Shown in pieces: positions 26,693 through 38,619 of a stretch of DNA of 64,000 nucleotides; the stretch's first letter is position 1; the number at the start of each line of letters is the position of its first letter. Made by a program: the position numbers and the translations under genes. The notes beneath the pieces were generated by a model. It saw nothing but the letters and a program-made list of their open reading frames with translations, was not told the DNA's origin and did no database searches. Source of the DNA: an uncultured Tenacibaculum sp. (lineage in GTDB: Bacteria > Bacteroidota > Bacteroidia > Flavobacteriales > Flavobacteriaceae); the NCBI GenBank assembly GCA_947497895.1, contig CANMIL010000008.1, forward strand, positions 1 through 64,000. The letters run 5' to 3'.

Positions 26693-26735
26693 TGACAAAA
26701 ATCATATTTTTTAGCGATAGTTTAGGGTACCTTAG
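26693..26735 (+). promoter_or_regulatory. Predicted Fnr-type operator and promoter of the stress protein gene
   Basis: TGACAAAAATCA (26693-26704) is identical to the site before ccoS. TACCTTAG at 26728-26735, one mismatch from TAnnTTTG, lies at exactly the same 36.5-bp distance as in the other two promoters. Confidence 0.68.
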
Positions 26736-26760
26736 AATATATCAAACAAAACTATAAGTC

Positions 26761-27594
26761 ATGAGAAAAATAATTGTACCCGTCGATTTTTCTAACTATT
26801 CAGAAAACGCTCTAAAGTCTGCTATCTACTTAGCAAAAAAGAATAATGCTGAAATTATAGCTGTTCATATGTTGGAGTTATCAAATGCAATTGCGTCACA
26901 ATCTGAGTCATATTTACAAGAACAAACCTTATTTCTATATAAATTAACGGAAAAGAAATTTGAAGAGTTTTTAAAGGCCGATTATCTATCAGATGTTAAA
27001 GTAACTCCTGTAATAAAACATTTTAAAATCTTTAGCGAATTAGATGAACTTGCTAGAGAAGAAAATGCTGATTTGATTATAATGGGATCGAAAGGAACTA
27101 GTGGAATGAAAGAAATATTTATTGGGTCGAATACCGAAAAGGTAATTAGACACTCTAAAGTTCCAGTTATTGTTACTAAAGAAGAAGCCATCAAAGAAGA
27201 CTTCAAAAATGCTCTATTTGCATGCGATTTTTCTGATGACGATATCAAACCTTATCTTGAAGCTAAAAAGCTCTTTAATGCGATAAATTGTAACTTAAAG
27301 TTAGTTTACGTTACCACTCCAACATCGAAATTTAAAAGTACCCAAGAAATAAAAGAGCGAATTAATAAGTTTATGGAAAATGTCGGTGAATCTGCAGCCG
27401 TTAGAGATAGTGTTACCATTATTGCCGACTATTCTGTAGAAGAGGGAATTTTCTACTATGCTGAAACCAGTAATATCGATATTATAGTACTAGCTACACA
27501 TGGAAGAAAAGGTATTGCTCATTTTTTTGAAGGAAGTATTTCTGAAGATATAGCGAATCACAGTAGTTTACCCGTAATCACTTTTAAAATTTAA
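26761..27594 (+). CDS. Universal stress protein, two UspA domains
   Basis: The 277-residue protein is a tandem of two UspA domains (about 1-145 and 146-277). Each has an ATP-binding type motif: IMGSKGTSGMKEIFIGSN and LATHGRKGIAHFFEGS. The N terminus KIIVPVDFSNYSENALKSA is typical. Placement behind an Fnr-type site right after the cco operon suggests a role when oxygen is low; the biochemical role of such proteins is generally unclear. Confidence 0.93.
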   Translation: MRKIIVPVDFSNYSENALKSAIYLAKKNNAEIIAVHMLELSNAIASQSESYLQEQTLFLYKLTEKKFEEFLKADYLSDVKVTPVIKHFKIFSELDELAREENADLIIMGSKGTSGMKEIFIGSNTEKVIRHSKVPVIVTKEEAIKEDFKNALFACDFSDDDIKPYLEAKKLFNAINCNLKLVYVTTPTSKFKSTQEIKERINKFMENVGESAAVRDSVTIIADYSVEEGIFYYAETSNIDIIVLATHGRKGIAHFFEGSISEDIANHSSLPVITFKI

Positions 27595-27599
27595 TAGAA

Positions 27600-27624
27600 A
27601 AAGGTCGGTTAATAACCGACCTTT
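27600..27624. terminator. Bidirectional intrinsic terminator
   Basis: Perfect 11-bp stem AAAGGTCGGTT/AACCGACCTTT with T-rich flanks on both strands, between convergent genes. Confidence 0.88.
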
Positions 27625-27647
27625 GTTTTTATAATCCTTTAGAAACA

Positions 27648-27959
27648 TTATGCTTCTCCAGTAGTTCCACCAAAATTCATAGGAATAGGTGGCTGCTCGT
27701 AATCTTTTATTTCTCCGTGCACTTGCTCAAACTTTCTCACATTATCAGCTAAAGCTTTTGCTAATCTTTTGGCATGTTGAGGAGTTAATATTATTCTAGA
27801 CTTTACTTTTGCCTTTGGTACTCCAGGCATGATATTAATAAAATCTACAATAAATTCAGCTGTTGAGTGATTAATTATAGCCAAGTTACTATACGTTCCC
27901 TCAGCAATCTCCTGATCTAATTCTATATTTAACTGTGGATCTTTATTATTGTCTTCCAT
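27648..27959 (-). CDS. DUF3467 protein
   Basis: The 103-residue protein matches the DUF3467 pattern: LNIELDQEIAEGTYSNLAIINHSTAEFIVDFINIMPGVPKAKVKSRIILTPQHAKRLAKAL (positions 10-70). It is conserved directly behind rpoC in Bacteroidota; function is unknown. Here a strong palindromic terminator stands between rpoC and this gene, so it probably receives only part of the rpoBC transcription. Confidence 0.9.
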   Translation of the reverse strand: MEDNNKDPQLNIELDQEIAEGTYSNLAIINHSTAEFIVDFINIMPGVPKAKVKSRIILTPQHAKRLAKALADNVRKFEQVHGEIKDYEQPPIPMNFGGTTGEA

Positions 27960-27978
27960 ACATGTTATTTTTAAAAAG

Positions 27979-28004
27979 AAAGACCTCTAATATTAGAGGT
28001 CTTT
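27979..28004 (-). terminator. Palindromic terminator after rpoC
   Basis: A perfect 26-bp palindrome (AAAGACCTCTAAT and its complement), followed on the minus strand by CTTTTT. It lies 20 bp after the rpoC stop and 20 bp before the DUF3467 start. Confidence 0.85.
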
Positions 28005-28024
28005 ACATTATTTTATAAAAGTTA

Positions 28025-31000
28025 TTATAAACTTCTTTCTATTTCATCCTTTGGACCAACTACTAACGAATCGTAAGTTCTCATACCTGTACCAGCAGGG
28101 ATTCTCTTACCAACAATTACGTTTTCTTTTAATCCTTCTAAGCTATCAACTTTACCACTTACTGCTGCTTCGTTCAATACTTTCGTAGTTTCCTGGAACG
28201 ATGCCGCTGAAATAAATGATCTAGTTTGTAACGATGCTCTTGTAATACCTTGTAATACTTGCTCAGCTGTAGCTGGTTCAGCATCACGTGCTACTACTAA
28301 ATTCTTATCTGATCTTCTTAAAAGAGAGTTCTCATCTCTTAACTGACGAGCAGTAATCATTTGTCCTGATCTTAGCTTTTGAGAATCTCCAGCATCTTCG
28401 ACGATCTTCTTACCGTAGATATCATCATTTTGTTGGATAAAGTCATTCTTGTGAATTAATTGATTCTCTAAGAATAAAGTATCTCCTGAATCAATAATTC
28501 TAACTTTACGCATCATTTGACGAACAACTACCTCAAAGTGCTTATCGTTAATTTTTACCCCTTGTAAACGGTATACATCTTGTATTTCATTTACTAAGTA
28601 TTCTTGAACAGCTGCAGGTCCTTTAATATTCAAGATATCAATTGGAGTAATAGCCCCATCAGATAATGGCATACCCGCTTTGATAAAGTCATTCTCTTGA
28701 ACTAAAATCTGGTTCGATAATTTAATTAAGTACTTCTTAATTTCACCAGTCTTAGACTCAATAGAAATTTCACGGTTACCTCTCTTAATCTTACCAAACG
28801 AAACAACACCATCAATTTGTGCTACAACAGCAGGATTCGAAGGGTTACGTGCTTCAAATAATTCTGTTACACGTGGTAAACCTCCTGTAATATCCCCAGC
28901 CTTACCAGCTTTACGAGGAATCTTAACTAAAGTCTTACCTTCTTCAACCTTATCTCCGTTATTTACAATTAAGTGTGCCCCTACAGGTAAACTGTATGAA
29001 CGTAAAGCATTACCATCAGCATCTTCAATTATTAAAGAAGGAATAATTTTCTTATTCTTAGAATCAGTAATTACTTTTTCTTGCTTACCAGTTTGTTCAT
29101 CAATTTCAACAGAGTAGTTAATACCTTGCTCTAAATTATCGAACTTAACTTTTCCACCAAACTCAGATACGATAACACCGTTAAATGGATCCCATTCACA
29201 GATTTCATCACCTTTCTTGATTTCTTTACGATCTTTATCAAAAATAATAGATCCATAAGGAATGTTATTGGTACTTAAAGTTACTCCAGTTTTCTTATCT
29301 GTAATCTTAATTTCAGTTGTACGAGATATTACAATATCAATCGCTTTACCATCATTATCCTTACCAGTTACAGTTCTTAAATCATCAATAGTTACATTCC
29401 CTGTGAAATTCGATATTAATTTATTATCAGAAGAAGTGTTACTTGCAACCCCTCCAACGTGGAACGTACGTAATGTTAACTGTGTACCTGGCTCTCCAAT
29501 TGACTGTGCAGCAATAACTCCAACAGCTTCTCCAATTTGAACTTTTTTACCAGTTGATAAACTTTGTCCATAACATTTAGCACAAATACCTCTTTGCGAC
29601 TCACATGTTAATGGAGAACGAACTTCAACCTTATCAATTCCAGCAGCTTCAATTGTATCAGCTATCTTACCAGTAATTAACTCTCCTGCAGGAATGATTA
29701 CTTCATCAGAATTTGGTACGTAAACATCATGTAATGCTGTACGTCCAGAAACTCTATCGCTGATTGACTCAACGATTTCGTCATTCTTCTTAAGTGGAGT
29801 AATTTCTAATCCTCTTAATGTACCACAATCATCTTCATTTACAATTACATCCTGAGATACATCAACTAAACGACGAGTTAAATATCCAGCATCTGCCGTT
29901 TTTAATGCCGTATCCGCTAAACCTTTACGAGCACCGTGCGTTGAGATAAAATATTCTAAAATTGAAAGACCTTCCTTAAAGTTCGATAAAATCGGGTTTT
30001 CAATAATTTCTCCACCACCTGCTGTAGACTTCTTCGGTTTCGCCATCAGACCACGCATACCAGTTAACTGACGAATCTGCTCTTTAGATCCACGAGCTCC
30101 AGAATCAAGCATCATGAATACCGAGTTAAATCCTTGCTGATCTTCGCGTAAACGTTTCATCGATAACTCTGTTAATTGGTTATTGGTTCTACCCCAAATA
30201 TCAATTACCTGGTTATAACGTTCTTTTTGGGTTAACATACCCATGTTATAGTTCATTATGATTCCATCTACCTCTTCATTGGCTTTTGCAATCATATTGT
30301 ATTTTTCTTCAGGAATAATAATATCACCTAATGAGAATGATAATCCACCTTGGAAAGCGAATTTATATCCCATGTTTTTGATATTATCTAAGAATTTACC
30401 AACCGCTGGAATATCAGTTACCTTTAAGATTCCACCGATAATATCACGTAACGATTTCTTCGTAAGTACTGCGTTAATATATCCTGCTTGCTCTGGTACA
30501 ACTTCGTTAAATAATACTCTACCAACAGTAGTTTTAATTAACTTAGTAACTAATTCTTTATTTTCATTAATATCCTTAGTTCTTACAGTAATACCAGCAT
30601 TTAAGTCTACCCTCTCTTCGTTATAAGCGATAGTTACCTCTTCTGGAGAGTAGAAAGTTAATCCTTCTCCCTTAATTGGCACTTCTGGAGTCGACTTACG
30701 CTCTTTAGTCATATAGTAAAGACCTAATACCATATCCTGAGATGGTACCGTAATTGGCGCACCATTCGCAGGGTTTAAGATATTGTGGGAAGCTAACATT
30801 AATAATTGAGCTTCCAAGATTGCCTCAGGTCCTAATGGTAAGTGAACCGCCATCTGATCCCCATCGAAATCGGCGTTGAATGCCGTACATACTAATGGGT
30901 GTAAACGAATCGCTTTTCCTTCTATTAACTTAGGCTGGAATGCTTGAATACCTAAACGGTGTAACGTAGGAGCACGGTTTAATAAAACAGGATGTCCTTT

Positions 31001-32299
31001 AATTACATTTTCTAAGATATCCCAAACAACAGGATCTTTTCTATCTATAATTTTCTTTGCAGATTTTACTGTCTTAACAATACCTCTTTCGATTAACTTA
31101 CGAATTACAAAAGGCTTGTATAATTCAGCTGCCATATCTTTTGGCAATCCACATTCATATAATTTTAATTCTGGTCCAACAACAATTACCGAACGAGCAG
31201 AGTAATCAACACGCTTACCTAATAAGTTTTGACGGAAACGACCTTGCTTACCTTTTAAACTATCAGATAAAGATTTTAACGCTCTGTTAGATTCAGTTTT
31301 TACTGCTGAAGCTTTACGTGTGTTATCAAATAATGAATCTACAGATTCTTGTAACATACGCTTTTCGTTACGTAGAATTACTTCTGGAGCTTTAATCTCC
31401 ATTAAACGCTTTAAACGGTTATTACGGATAATAACACGACGGTATAAATCATTTAAATCAGAAGTAGCGAAACGACCACCATCTAATGGTACTAATGGAC
31501 GTAACTCTGGTGGAATTACTGGAACCACCTTCATAATCATCCACTCTGGCTTATTCTCACGATTCTTTTGAGAATCTCTGAATGCCTCAACAACATTTAA
31601 ACGCTTTAATGCTTCGTTCTTACGTTGCTTAGAAGTTTCGTTATTAGCTTTGTGACGTAATTGGAAAGAAAGCTCATCTAAATCGATTCTTTCTAATAAA
31701 TCAATTAAACACTCAGCTCCCATTTTAGCTATAAACTTGTTAGGGTCTGTATCTTCTAAATATTGATTGTCCTGTGGAAGTTCATCGATAATATCTAAAT
31801 ACTCTTCCTCAGTTAAGAAGTCCATTTTTTGTAATGGTTCTCCTTCGGCATTTTTAGCAATACCTGGCTGAATTACTACGTATCTTTCGTAGTAAATAAT
31901 CATATCTAACTTTTTAGATGGTAACCCTAAAAGGTATCCCATTTTGTTAGGTAATGATCTGAAGTACCAAATATGTGCTACTGGTACAACTAAATTAATG
32001 TGACCTACTCTATCTCTTCTAACCTTTTTCTCAGTTACTTCAACTCCACAACGATCACAAACGATTCCTTTATATCGGATTCTTTTATATTTACCACACG
32101 CACACTCATAATCCTTTACAGGACCAAAAATACGCTCACAAAACAATCCATCTCTTTCAGGTTTGTGTGTACGGTAATTGATTGTTTCAGGCTTTAATAC
32201 TTCTCCTTTTGATGCCTCTAAAATAGACTCAGGAGATGCTAACCCAATTGAAATTTTGTTAAACTTCTTAACAGTGTATTTTTCGTTTTTTCTTGCCAT
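28025..32299 (-). CDS. rpoC: RNA polymerase subunit beta'
   Basis: The 1424-residue protein is the largest subunit of RNA polymerase. It shows the N-terminal zinc finger ([20 protein letters not shown]), the catalytic motif [12 protein letters not shown] that binds magnesium, the bridge/trigger region [25 protein letters not shown], and the second zinc site [13 protein letters not shown]. Length and order are normal. It follows rpoB by 97 bp. Confidence 0.99.
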   Translation of the reverse strand: MARKNEKYTVKKFNKISIGLASPESILEASKGEVLKPETINYRTHKPERDGLFCERIFGPVKDYECACGKYKRIRYKGIVCDRCGVEVTEKKVRRDRVGHINLVVPVAHIWYFRSLPNKMGYLLGLPSKKLDMIIYYERYVVIQPGIAKNAEGEPLQKMDFLTEEEYLDIIDELPQDNQYLEDTDPNKFIAKMGAECLIDLLERIDLDELSFQLRHKANNETSKQRKNEALKRLNVVEAFRDSQKNRENKPEWMIMKVVPVIPPELRPLVPLDGGRFATSDLNDLYRRVIIRNNRLKRLMEIKAPEVILRNEKRMLQESVDSLFDNTRKASAVKTESNRALKSLSDSLKGKQGRFRQNLLGKRVDYSARSVIVVGPELKLYECGLPKDMAAELYKPFVIRKLIERGIVKTVKSAKKIIDRKDPVVWDILENVIKGHPVLLNRAPTLHRLGIQAFQPKLIEGKAIRLHPLVCTAFNADFDGDQMAVHLPLGPEAILEAQLLMLASHNILNPANGAPITVPSQDMVLGLYYMTKERKSTPEVPIKGEGLTFYSPEEVTIAYNEERVDLNAGITVRTKDINENKELVTKLIKTTVGRVLFNEVVPEQAGYINAVLTKKSLRDIIGGILKVTDIPAVGKFLDNIKNMGYKFAFQGGLSFSLGDIIIPEEKYNMIAKANEEVDGIIMNYNMGMLTQKERYNQVIDIWGRTNNQLTELSMKRLREDQQGFNSVFMMLDSGARGSKEQIRQLTGMRGLMAKPKKSTAGGGEIIENPILSNFKEGLSILEYFISTHGARKGLADTALKTADAGYLTRRLVDVSQDVIVNEDDCGTLRGLEITPLKKNDEIVESISDRVSGRTALHDVYVPNSDEVIIPAGELITGKIADTIEAAGIDKVEVRSPLTCESQRGICAKCYGQSLSTGKKVQIGEAVGVIAAQSIGEPGTQLTLRTFHVGGVASNTSSDNKLISNFTGNVTIDDLRTVTGKDNDGKAIDIVISRTTEIKITDKKTGVTLSTNNIPYGSIIFDKDRKEIKKGDEICEWDPFNGVIVSEFGGKVKFDNLEQGINYSVEIDEQTGKQEKVITDSKNKKIIPSLIIEDADGNALRSYSLPVGAHLIVNNGDKVEEGKTLVKIPRKAGKAGDITGGLPRVTELFEARNPSNPAVVAQIDGVVSFGKIKRGNREISIESKTGEIKKYLIKLSNQILVQENDFIKAGMPLSDGAITPIDILNIKGPAAVQEYLVNEIQDVYRLQGVKINDKHFEVVVRQMMRKVRIIDSGDTLFLENQLIHKNDFIQQNDDIYGKKIVEDAGDSQKLRSGQMITARQLRDENSLLRRSDKNLVVARDAEPATAEQVLQGITRASLQTRSFISAASFQETTKVLNEAAVSGKVDSLEGLKENVIVGKRIPAGTGMRTYDSLVVGPKDEIERSL

Positions 32300-32362
32300 A
32301 ATAATGGATTCGAATTAAAAATAAGTGTCTTTAACAAGACTGATATTGAAAAAATGATTTGC

Positions 32363-32382
32363 CTCAGAGCAAAAGCTCTGAG
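32363..32382 (-). promoter_or_regulatory. Hairpin between rpoB and rpoC
   Basis: CTCAGAGC/GCTCTGAG, perfect 8-bp stem with a 4-base loop, placed directly after the rpoB stop codon. No T run follows on the minus strand, so it is more likely a stability or processing element than a terminator. Confidence 0.55.
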
Positions 32383-32396
32383 ACATTTCACTGTGA

Positions 32397-35300
32397 TTAT
32401 TCTTCTAACTTAACGTCTAAACCTAAACCTTTAAGTTCATGTAATAATACGTTAAATGATTCAGGTAAACCTGGTTCAGGCATTGCCTCACCTTTTACGA
32501 TGCTTTCGTAAGTTTTTGCTCTTCCTAATACATCATCCGATTTAACTGTTAAGATTTCTCGTAAGATACTTGATGCTCCATATGCCTCAAGTGCCCATAC
32601 CTCCATCTCTCCAAAACGCTGACCTCCAAACTGAGCTTTACCTCCTAATGGTTGTTGAGTAATTAAAGAGTAAGGTCCAATAGAACGCGCGTGCATCTTA
32701 TCTTCAATCATGTGACCTAACTTAATCATATAAATTACCCCTACAGTTGCCGGCTGATCAAAACGTTTTCCAGTTCCACCATCATATAAGTATGTATGAC
32801 CAAAACGAGGAATACTTGCTTCATCAGTATAACTATTAATTTCATCTAATGATGCTCCATCGAAAATTGGAGTAGCGAACTTTTGATTTAACTTAAGTCC
32901 TGCCCATCCAAGAACAGTTTCGTAAATCTGTCCGATGTTCATACGTGATGGTACCCCTAATGGGTTTAAAACGATATCTACAGGTGTTCCGTCTTCTAAG
33001 AAAGGCATATCCTCTTGTCTTACGATACGAGCAACAATACCTTTGTTTCCGTGACGTCCTGCCATCTTATCACCTACTTTTAATTTACGTTTCTTAGCAA
33101 CATAAATTTTAGCAAGTTTTAAGATTCCAGCTGGTAATTCGTCTCCAACAGAAATAGTAAACTTCTGACGACGTAAAACTCCTTGTAAATCGTTTAATTT
33201 AATTTTATAGTTGTGAACTAATTCAACAACTAATTTATTAATTTCTTTATCTGTTGTCCAAGTTCCACTTAAGTGAGAGAAATCTTCAACAGAGTTTAAC
33301 ATCTTTTGAGTAAATTTCTTACCTTTTGGTAATACTTCTTCACCTAAATCGTTAAATACTCCCTGAGAAGTTTTTCCGTTAATTAACTCGAATAACTTAT
33401 TTACTAATCTTTCTTTTAAGCCATCAAACTTAGAAACGAAAGAAGCTTCTAAAGTAGCAATTGCTTCTTTATCACGAGCTCTCTTGTTCTTATCCTTTAC
33501 GGCACGTTTGAATAACTTTTTATCAATTACAACACCTCTCAATGATGGAGAAGCTTTTAATGATGCATCTTTTACATCACCCGCTTTATCACCAAAGATA
33601 GCACGTAATAATTTTTCTTCCGGAGTTGGGTCAGACTCTCCTTTTGGAGTAATCTTACCGATTAAGATATCACCAGGATTAACTTCAGCTCCAATTCTAA
33701 TCATACCATTTTCATCAAGGTCTTTTGTAGCCTCTTCAGAAACGTTTGGTATGTCATTTGTTAATTCCTCCGCTCCTAATTTCGTATCACGAACATCTAA
33801 TGAATACTCGTCAATATGAATAGAAGTAAAGATATCTTCTCTTACAACTCTTTCAGAAATCACAATCGCATCCTCGAAGTTATACCCTTTCCAAGGCATA
33901 AAGGCAACCTTCATATTTCTTCCTAAAGCTAACTCACCTTGTTGCGTTGCATATCCTTCACAAAGTACCTGACCTTCTTCAACTCTATCACCACGTCTAA
34001 CAATTGGCTTTAAGTTAATACAAGTACCTTGGTTCGTCTTTCTAAATTTAATAAGATCGTATGATTTCTCATCTGGGTCAAAGCTTACCATTCGCTCTTC
34101 ATCAGTTCTATCATACTTAATGATTACTTTATTAGCATCAACATACTCAACCTCTCCAGCACCTTCAGCGTTGATCAAAATACGAGAATCTTTCGCTACT
34201 CTTCTTTCTAATCCAGTTCCAACAATTGGAGATTCTGGACGTAATAATGGAACTGCCTGACGCATCATGTTCGATCCCATTAAGGCACGGTTCGCATCAT
34301 CATGTTCTAAGAAAGGAATTAACGAGGCAGAAATAGAAGCAATCTGGTTTGGAGCAACGTCCATATAATTAATTGCCTCAGGAGTTTCCACTGGGAAGTC
34401 ACCTTCCTCACGTGCAATTACCCTATCTGTACCAAATGTACCATCTTCATTAATAGGAAGATTCGATTGAGCAATCTTCATTCCTTCTTCTTCTTCCGCA
34501 GAAAGATATCTTGGCTCCTCTGGAGAAACAACTCCGTTTTCTACCTTTTTATATGGAGTCTCGATGAATCCTAAATTATTCACCTTAGCAAATACTGCTA
34601 ATGACGAAATAAGACCAATGTTAGGTCCTTCAGGCGTTTCAATCGGACATAAACGACCATAATGTGTATAGTGAACATCACGAACCTCGAAACCTGCTCT
34701 TTCACGTGATAAACCTCCAGGTCCTAAAGCCGATAAACGTCTCTTGTGGGTAATCTCTGCTAATGGATTTGTTTGATCCATGAACTGAGATAACTGGTTT
34801 GTTCCAAAGAAAGAGTTGATTACTGAAGATAAAGTTTTAGCATTAATCAAATCAATTGGAGTAAATACCTCGTTATCACGAACATTCATACGCTCACGAA
34901 TAGTACGTGCCATACGAGCTAAACCTACACCAAACTGACCTGCTAATTGCTCACCTACAGTTCTAACACGACGGTTAGATAAGTGATCGATATCATCTAC
35001 TTCAGCCTTTGAATTAATTAACTCAATTAAGTACTTAATAATTGTAATGATATCGTTCTTAGTTAATACCTTCTGATCTAAATCTTCATTTAGATTAAGT
35101 TTGGTATTCATTCTAAAACGTCCTACCTCACCTAAACTATAACGTTGCTCAGAGAAGAATAATTTTTCGATAATTCCTCTTGCAGTTTCCTCATCTGGCG
35201 GTTCAGCATTACGTAATTGTCTATATATATGTTCTACGGCCTCTTTTTCAGAGTTCGTAGGATCTTTTTGTAATGTATTATGGATAATAGCATAATCTGC

Positions 35301-36206
35301 CTGAAGATTATCTTCTTTGTGTAATAAGATAGTCTTTGCTCCAGATTCTATAATCTCTTCTATGTGTTCTTTTTCTAAAATAGTATCACGGTCGAAAATA
35401 ATTTCGTTACGCTCAATAGATACTACTTCTCCTGTATCTTCATCAACGAAATCTTCATGCCACGTTTTTAAAACCCTCGCAGCTAATTTTCTTCCTAATA
35501 CTTTCTTTAATCCAGCTTTGGTTACTTTAACTTCCTCTGCTAAATCAAAGATTTCTAAAATATCTTTATCTCTTTCAAAACCTATGGCTCTGAATAATGT
35601 TGTTACTGGTAATTTTTTCTTTCTATCAATGTAGGCATACATTACCTGATTGATATCTGTAGCGAATTCAATCCAAGATCCTTTAAAAGGAATAACTCTT
35701 GCTGAATATAGCTTTGTTCCATTGGCATGGAAAGATTGACCAAAGAATACTCCTGGAGAACGGTGTAGCTGAGATACTACTACACGCTCTGCACCATTTA
35801 TGATAAATGTTCCAGAATTGGTCATGTAAGGAATAGTCCCTAAATAAACATCTTGAACAATAGTTTCAAAATCTTCATGCTCAGGGTCTGTACAATATAA
35901 TTTTAAGCGTGCTTTTAAAGGAACACTATATGTTAATCCTCTTTCAATACATTCTTCAATACTGTATCTTGGTGGATCTACAAAATAGTCTAAAAATTCT
36001 AAAACAAATTGATTACGGGTATCTGTAATCGGGAAGTTATCTAAGAAAGTTTTATACAAACCTTCATTCCCACGCTCTTCCGCTTTAGTTTGTAATTGGA
36101 AAAAATCTTGGAAAGATTTTACTTGAATATCCAAGAAGTCTGGATAATCAGTTCCCAATTGCGATGATGCGAAATTAATTCTTTCAGTAGTGTTTATCGT
36201 TGCCAA
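32397..36206 (-). CDS. rpoB: RNA polymerase subunit beta
   Basis: The catalytic partner of RpoC, about 1269 residues. The frame is open up to a TTG at 36258-36260, but the first residues there ([13 protein letters not shown]) do not resemble RpoB and lie over a hairpin. I prefer the TTG at 36204-36206, which gives the family N terminus [15 protein letters not shown] before [16 protein letters not shown]. Family motifs include the rifampicin region [46 protein letters not shown] and GRHGNKGIV. There is no ATG start available near the expected position, so initiation must use a non-ATG codon. Confidence 0.96.
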   Translation of the reverse strand: MATINTTERINFASSQLGTDYPDFLDIQVKSFQDFFQLQTKAEERGNEGLYKTFLDNFPITDTRNQFVLEFLDYFVDPPRYSIEECIERGLTYSVPLKARLKLYCTDPEHEDFETIVQDVYLGTIPYMTNSGTFIINGAERVVVSQLHRSPGVFFGQSFHANGTKLYSARVIPFKGSWIEFATDINQVMYAYIDRKKKLPVTTLFRAIGFERDKDILEIFDLAEEVKVTKAGLKKVLGRKLAARVLKTWHEDFVDEDTGEVVSIERNEIIFDRDTILEKEHIEEIIESGAKTILLHKEDNLQADYAIIHNTLQKDPTNSEKEAVEHIYRQLRNAEPPDEETARGIIEKLFFSEQRYSLGEVGRFRMNTKLNLNEDLDQKVLTKNDIITIIKYLIELINSKAEVDDIDHLSNRRVRTVGEQLAGQFGVGLARMARTIRERMNVRDNEVFTPIDLINAKTLSSVINSFFGTNQLSQFMDQTNPLAEITHKRRLSALGPGGLSRERAGFEVRDVHYTHYGRLCPIETPEGPNIGLISSLAVFAKVNNLGFIETPYKKVENGVVSPEEPRYLSAEEEEGMKIAQSNLPINEDGTFGTDRVIAREEGDFPVETPEAINYMDVAPNQIASISASLIPFLEHDDANRALMGSNMMRQAVPLLRPESPIVGTGLERRVAKDSRILINAEGAGEVEYVDANKVIIKYDRTDEERMVSFDPDEKSYDLIKFRKTNQGTCINLKPIVRRGDRVEEGQVLCEGYATQQGELALGRNMKVAFMPWKGYNFEDAIVISERVVREDIFTSIHIDEYSLDVRDTKLGAEELTNDIPNVSEEATKDLDENGMIRIGAEVNPGDILIGKITPKGESDPTPEEKLLRAIFGDKAGDVKDASLKASPSLRGVVIDKKLFKRAVKDKNKRARDKEAIATLEASFVSKFDGLKERLVNKLFELINGKTSQGVFNDLGEEVLPKGKKFTQKMLNSVEDFSHLSGTWTTDKEINKLVVELVHNYKIKLNDLQGVLRRQKFTISVGDELPAGILKLAKIYVAKKRKLKVGDKMAGRHGNKGIVARIVRQEDMPFLEDGTPVDIVLNPLGVPSRMNIGQIYETVLGWAGLKLNQKFATPIFDGASLDEINSYTDEASIPRFGHTYLYDGGTGKRFDQPATVGVIYMIKLGHMIEDKMHARSIGPYSLITQQPLGGKAQFGGQRFGEMEVWALEAYGASSILREILTVKSDDVLGRAKTYESIVKGEAMPEPGLPESFNVLLHELKGLGLDVKLEE

Positions 36207-36367
36207 AAGAGATACTATTTTTTTAATTAAAAATATATTTTTTGAAACTTTACGTTTCAATAAGCAATTTTATTGCTGTAATCAACTGTAACGCAAAAGC
36301 TTACAGATGTCATATCACATCTAAAAAATATGTGTGATGAAATAAAGAACGAATATATACACAAAAT

Positions 36368-36406
36368 GGTTTAGGCCTAGAAACATAAGTTCCTAGTACC
36401 TAAACC
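36368..36406 (-). promoter_or_regulatory. Long hairpin in the rplL-rpoB gap
   Basis: On the minus strand GGTTTAGG pairs with CCTAAACC, and inside it CTAGGAAC pairs with GTTTCTAG (one mismatch), giving a stem of about 16 bp. A second short palindrome CCCGTTTAAACGGG lies at 36419-36432, next to the rplL stop. No T run follows the long stem. Position matches the rplL-rpoB attenuator/processing region known in other bacteria, where it lowers rpoBC relative to the ribosomal protein genes. Confidence 0.6.
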
Positions 36407-36441
36407 TTTATTGTTATTCCCGTTTAAACGGGAGCAAGTAA

Positions 36442-36816
36442 TTACTTAAGCTCTACTTCAGCTCCAGCCTCTTCTAAAGACTTCTTAAGACCTTCAGCCT
36501 CATCTTTAGATACTCCTTCTTTGATAGCTTTAGGAGCCTCGTCTACGATAGCTTTAGCATCTTTTAATCCTAATCCAGTTAATTCTTTAACTAACTTTAC
36601 AACAGCTAATTTAGATCCTCCTGGTGCTTTTAAGATTACGTCAAACTCAGTTTTCTCCTCAGCTGCTTCTCCTCCACCAGCTGCTGGTCCTGCTACTGCT
36701 ACAGCTGCTGCTGCAGGCTCAATACCATACTCGTCTTTTAAAATATCAGCTAATTCATTAACTTCTTTTACTGTTAAGTTAACTAATTGTTCTGCGAAAT
36801 CTTTTAAATCTGCCAT
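36442..36816 (-). CDS. rplL: Ribosomal protein bL12 (L7/L12)
   Basis: The 124-residue stalk protein that recruits translation GTPases. The N-terminal dimerisation part ([32 protein letters not shown]) is followed by an Ala-rich hinge ([21 protein letters not shown]) and the globular domain [39 protein letters not shown]. It follows rplJ by 49 bp. Confidence 0.98.
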   Translation of the reverse strand: MADLKDFAEQLVNLTVKEVNELADILKDEYGIEPAAAAVAVAGPAAGGGEAAEEKTEFDVILKAPGGSKLAVVKLVKELTGLGLKDAKAIVDEAPKAIKEGVSKDEAEGLKKSLEEAGAEVELK

Positions 36817-36865
36817 TTTAATTGTTTTTTGAAATTTTTATTATTTAGTTTATTAGTGCGCTTAA

Positions 36866-37381
36866 TTATTTTTCTGATAACGTCTTTAAGATACCAGATA
36901 ACTTACCTCCACCTGATTGAAGTGCTGAAACAACGTTCTTAGCAGGCGATTGTAATAATCCGATAATATCTCCAATAAGTTCTTCTCTAGACTTGATGTT
37001 TACAAGAGCGTCTAATTGGTCATCTCCAACATAAACTGCCTCTTCAACATAAGCTCCTTTTAATAAAGGCTTGTCTGATTTTTTTCTGAACTCTTTAATA
37101 ACTTTAGCAGGTGCATTTGATGCCTCAGCTATTAACATTGAGGTATTACCCTTTAAAGTTTCTGGTAATTCACCAAAATCTTTATCTGAAGCTTCCATTG
37201 CTTTTGCTAACAATGTATTCTTCACAACAGCCAATGATACGTTAGCTTTAAAACAAGCTCTACGTAAGTTAGATGTAGTCGTAGCATCTAAACCAGAAAT
37301 ATCTGCTAAATAGATGGTATTTGTATCTGCTAACTGTGCTGTTAATTCTTGAATAACTTGTGATTTTTCCTCTCTAGTCAT
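36866..37381 (-). CDS. rplJ: Ribosomal protein uL10
   Basis: The 171-residue protein anchors the L12 dimers to the ribosome. It shows TREEKSQVIQELTAQLADTNTIYLADISGL and ACFKANVSLAVVKNTLLAKAM, and the C-terminal helix that binds L12. It follows rplA by 21 bp in the operon. Confidence 0.98.
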   Translation of the reverse strand: MTREEKSQVIQELTAQLADTNTIYLADISGLDATTTSNLRRACFKANVSLAVVKNTLLAKAMEASDKDFGELPETLKGNTSMLIAEASNAPAKVIKEFRKKSDKPLLKGAYVEEAVYVGDDQLDALVNIKSREELIGDIIGLLQSPAKNVVSALQSGGGKLSGILKTLSEK

Positions 37382-37402
37382 GATTAAAAGGTTTTAACTG
37401 CC

Positions 37403-38095
37403 TTACGATACAGATTTTACATCTACTGCAACACTAGGACTCATAGTCGAAGACATGAAAATACTCTTAATATAAGTACCTTTTGCTGCTGTTGGCTTTA
37501 ATTTAATAAGTGTTTGAAGTAATTCATTTGCGTTTTCAGCAATCTTTTGAGCATCGAAAGATGCTTTTCCGATTGCAGCGTGTACGATTCCAGTTTTATC
37601 AACTTTAAAGTCAATTTTACCAGCTTTTACTTCTTGTACTGCTTTTGCAACATCCATAGTTACCGTACCAGTCTTTGGGTTTGGCATTAAACCTCTAGGC
37701 CCTAAAATACGTCCTAATGGTCCTAATTTACCCATTACACTTGGCATAGTAATGATTACATCAACGTCAGTCCATCCTCCTTTGATTTTTTGTAAGTACT
37801 CATCTAAACCTACATAATCAGCACCAGCTGCTTGAGCTTCTGCTTCTTTATCCGGAGTAACTAACGCTAAAACTTTTACATCCTTACCTGTTCCGTGTGG
37901 TAAAGTAACTACCCCACGTACCATTTGATTAGCTTTACGTGGATCTACTCCTAAACGAACTGCTAAATCAACAGATGCATCAAATTTTACTTTTGTAATA
38001 TCTTTTATTAAAGCTGATGCCTCGTTTAAATCATAAACCTTAGAGCTATCAATTTTAGCACGAGCTTCTTTTTGTTTTTTAGTCAATCTTGCCAT
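37403..38095 (-). CDS. rplA: Ribosomal protein uL1
   Basis: The 230-residue protein of the ribosomal L1 stalk. Signatures: [45 protein letters not shown] and [19 protein letters not shown]. It follows rplK by 19 bp. Confidence 0.98.
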   Translation of the reverse strand: MARLTKKQKEARAKIDSSKVYDLNEASALIKDITKVKFDASVDLAVRLGVDPRKANQMVRGVVTLPHGTGKDVKVLALVTPDKEAEAQAAGADYVGLDEYLQKIKGGWTDVDVIITMPSVMGKLGPLGRILGPRGLMPNPKTGTVTMDVAKAVQEVKAGKIDFKVDKTGIVHAAIGKASFDAQKIAENANELLQTLIKLKPTAAKGTYIKSIFMSSTMSPSVAVDVKSVS

Positions 38096-38114
38096 TTTCT
38101 AAATCTCTTTTAGT

Positions 38115-38552
38115 TTATGCCGGAGCATCACCTGTTACTGTTAATCCCATAGAGCGAGCTGTACCAGCGATCATTCTCATTGCAGACTCTACTTCAAATG
38201 CATTTAAATCAGGCATTTTGTCTTCTGCGATAGTTCTGATTTGATCCCAAGTAACGCTTGCTACCTTTTTTCTATTAGGTTCTCCTGAACCTTTCTTAAT
38301 CTTGGCCGCTTCTAATAATTGTACCGCAGCTGGTGGTGTTTTTACAACAAACTCGAAAGATTTGTCTGTATAAACTGTAATCACAACAGGTAATACTTTA
38401 CCTTGCTTGTCCTGTGTACGAGCATTAAACTGCTTACAGAACTCCATGATGTTAACACCGGCAGCACCTAAAGCGGGTCCAACTGGTGGCGACGGATTCG
38501 CAGCACCTCCCCTAACTTGTAGTTTTACTAATTTACTTACTTCTTTTGCCAT
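38115..38552 (-). CDS. rplK: Ribosomal protein uL11
   Basis: The 145-residue protein of the GTPase-associated centre. It shows [52 protein letters not shown] and the C-terminal [12 protein letters not shown]. It follows nusG by 67 bp, the standard order. Confidence 0.98.
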   Translation of the reverse strand: MAKEVSKLVKLQVRGGAANPSPPVGPALGAAGVNIMEFCKQFNARTQDKQGKVLPVVITVYTDKSFEFVVKTPPAAVQLLEAAKIKKGSGEPNRKKVASVTWDQIRTIAEDKMPDLNAFEVESAMRMIAGTARSMGLTVTGDAPA

Positions 38553-38619
38553 TGTTTAAGATTTAAAGATATGTTTTAAATGGAAGCCTAAAACATACCA
38601 AAATATATAGGTGTAACAA

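Noticed and set aside
36207..36260. N-terminal extension of RpoB from the TTG at 36260
   Set aside because: The 18 added residues are Lys-rich, do not resemble RpoB N termini and overlap a hairpin; the TTG at 36206 restores the family start.
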